DNA of 55,063 nt from an uncultured Bradyrhizobium sp. GTDB taxonomy: Bacteria; Pseudomonadota; Alphaproteobacteria; Rhizobiales; Xanthobacteraceae. Shown piece after piece: positions 53,660-55,063 of this stretch. A program made the translations under genes and the position numbers. The notes under the pieces were generated by a model that was not told the origin of the DNA, searched no databases, and saw nothing but the letters and a program-made list of their open reading frames with translations. Where the stretch lies: positions 1 through 55,063 of the forward strand of contig NZ_CAKZHY010000017.1 in the NCBI RefSeq assembly GCF_936928535.1, written 5' to 3'. Each line of letters begins with the position of its first letter. Positions within the stretch are counted from its first letter, which is position 1.

Positions 53660-55006
53660 ATGAACATCAATACCTCGCCTGATCAGATCATCCGCAGTTC
53701 GGCCCAGGTGACGCCGGGATACATGTCCGGCTTCGGCAACAGTTTCGAGACCGAAGCGCTGCCCGGCGCGCTGCCGATCGGGCGCAACTCGCCGCAGCGC
53801 TGCGCCTATGGCCTCTATGCCGAGCAGCTCTCCGGCTCGCCCTTCACCGCGCCGCGCGGCACCAACGAGCGGTCCTGGCTCTATCGCATCCGCCCGTCCG
53901 TGAAACATTCGGGTCGCTTCGAGAAGGTCGATGCCGGCCTGTGGCGCTCGGCACCGTGCCACGAATACGATCTGCCGATTGCGCAGCTGCGCTGGGACCC
54001 GACACCGCTGCCGAAGGAGGAGGTCACCTTCCTTCAGGGCGTGCAGACCATGACGACGGCAGGTGATGTCAACACCCAAGCGGGTATGGCAGCGCATGTC
54101 TATCTCGTCACCAAATCCATGGTGGACCAGCATTTCTACAATGCCGACGGCGAACTGATGTTCGTGCTGCAGCAGGGCGTCTTGCGCGTTGTCACCGAGT
54201 TCGGCCGCATCGATGCCGAGCCGGGCGAGATCGTGGTGATCCCGCGCGGTGTCAAATTCCGCGTCGAGATTCCTGATGGTCCGGCACGCGGCTATCTCTG
54301 CGAAAACTATGGCGGCGCCTTCACGCTGCCGGAGCGCGGTCCGATCGGCGCCAATTGTCTTGCCAATGCGCGCGACTTCCTCACGCCGGTTGCGAACTAT
54401 GAGGACAAGGACACGCCGACCGAGCTCTATGTGAAATGGGGCGGGTCGCTTTTCAAGACGACATTGCCGCATTCGCCGATCGACGTCGTCGCCTGGCACG
54501 GCAATTACGCGCCTTACAAATACGATCTGCGCAGCTTCTCTCCGGTCGGCGCGATCGGTTTCGACCATCCCGATCCGTCGATCTTCACGGTGCTGACCTC
54601 GCCCTCGGAGACCGCAGGCACCGCGAATATCGACTTCGTCATCTTCCCCGAGCGCTGGATGGTCGCCGACAACACCTTCCGTCCGCCCTGGTATCACATG
54701 AACATCATGAGCGAGTTCATGGGCCTGATCTACGGCGTCTACGATGCCAAGCCGCAAGGCTTTGTGCCCGGTGGCATGAGCCTGCACAATTGCATGCTGC
54801 CGCACGGCCCCGATCGCGACGCCTTCGAGCATGCCAGCAATGGCGAGCTGAAGCCGGTGAAGCTCACCGGTACCATGGCCTTCATGTTCGAGACCCGCTA
54901 CCCGCAGCGCGTCACCGCGCACGCCGCAAAGGCGTCGACGTTGCAGGACGATTACGCGGATTGCTGGAACGGGCTGGAAAAGCGGTTCGACCCGAACCGG
55001 CCGTAG
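53660..55006 (+). CDS. hmgA: Homogentisate 1,2-dioxygenase
   Basis: 448 residues from ATG 53660 with GGAGGAGG directly upstream. Opening [20 protein letters not shown] and the block [20 protein letters not shown] are family signatures; the iron ligands His and Glu lie in that block and the second His in [11 protein letters not shown]. It cleaves the ring of homogentisate to maleylacetoacetate with Fe(II) and O2, the key step of phenylalanine/tyrosine and phenylacetate-type breakdown. It is the last gene visible of the MarR-controlled operon; maiA/fahA are not in the window. Length is normal for the family. Confidence 0.96.
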   Translation: MNINTSPDQIIRSSAQVTPGYMSGFGNSFETEALPGALPIGRNSPQRCAYGLYAEQLSGSPFTAPRGTNERSWLYRIRPSVKHSGRFEKVDAGLWRSAPCHEYDLPIAQLRWDPTPLPKEEVTFLQGVQTMTTAGDVNTQAGMAAHVYLVTKSMVDQHFYNADGELMFVLQQGVLRVVTEFGRIDAEPGEIVVIPRGVKFRVEIPDGPARGYLCENYGGAFTLPERGPIGANCLANARDFLTPVANYEDKDTPTELYVKWGGSLFKTTLPHSPIDVVAWHGNYAPYKYDLRSFSPVGAIGFDHPDPSIFTVLTSPSETAGTANIDFVIFPERWMVADNTFRPPWYHMNIMSEFMGLIYGVYDAKPQGFVPGGMSLHNCMLPHGPDRDAFEHASNGELKPVKLTGTMAFMFETRYPQRVTAHAAKASTLQDDYADCWNGLEKRFDPNRP

Positions 55007-55010
55007 AGCT

Positions 55011-55063
55011 TTCTTCCCCTCTCCCCTTGTGGGAGAGGGTGGCTCGCCGCGCAGCGGCGAGAC
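55011..55063. repeat. Partial intergenic repeat after hmgA, cut by window end
   Basis: CCCTCTCCC and GGGAGAGGG (55017-55039) form a perfect 9-base stem with a 5-base loop, followed by GCTCGCCGCGCAGCGGCGAG, another hairpin. It resembles the end of the element at 12841 and 33868. It may stop transcription of the hmgA operon. Confidence 0.6.

Overview
The window is high-GC alphaproteobacterial chromosome, most likely Bradyrhizobium or a close relative. The grounds are codon use, the style of the two-component and cyclic-nucleotide genes, and several families of intergenic palindromes typical of that genus. It reads as core or stable chromosome: no transposase, integrase, tRNA, rRNA or CRISPR array was seen. 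About 49 protein genes are supported.

Layout. 1-3560: the end of a chemotaxis cluster (cheW tail, cheY, cheR, a PilZ-like protein), then two more response regulators and a small protein. 3716-7709: a large hybrid sensor kinase overlapping its single-domain response regulator. 7970-10549: a sugar-acid dehydratase (IlvD/Edd) with an RraA-type partner. 10694-17046: an S9 oligopeptidase, an MBOAT O-acyltransferase with an SGNH-like partner, and a class V aminotransferase. 17152-22150: a nuclease-like protein with a C-terminal Cys-rich module, a protein with a DxDTT motif resembling class II terpene cyclases, a caspase-fold protein lacking the His/Cys dyad, and an orphan HlyD-type adaptor. 22434-28840: PAS protein, small zinc-ribbon-like protein, beta-propeller protein, L,D-transpeptidase, GMC oxidoreductase and small proteins. 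29043-36322: a GGDEF-EAL protein and envelope proteins (LysM, Spy-like). 36577-42244: a membrane class III nucleotidyl cyclase, an AsmA protein and a Crp/Fnr regulator. 42279-48855: RND pump, its adaptor, an OmpA-like protein and a second dyad-less caspase-fold protein with TPRs. 49223-55006: an AHL-lactonase-type hydrolase, then a MarR-controlled homogentisate operon ending in hmgA.

How genes may work together. The cyclase and the Crp-type regulator lie three genes apart, and TGTGA-N6-TCACA-type palindromes occur before the Crp gene, before the DxDTT protein and before the lactonase-like gene. This suggests a local cAMP regulon. The two pseudocaspases share a diagnostic motif (DASRRNP followed by ERRFRS) and each lies close to a HlyD adaptor with a conserved CFSD motif. 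A divergent MarR gene with an ATAGT...ACTAT palindrome probably controls the aromatic-degradation operon.

The strongest leads for new biology are the pseudocaspase pair with its adaptors, the DxDTT protein, and the candidate cAMP-Crp sites. All functional claims come from reading motifs by eye; no database search was possible.
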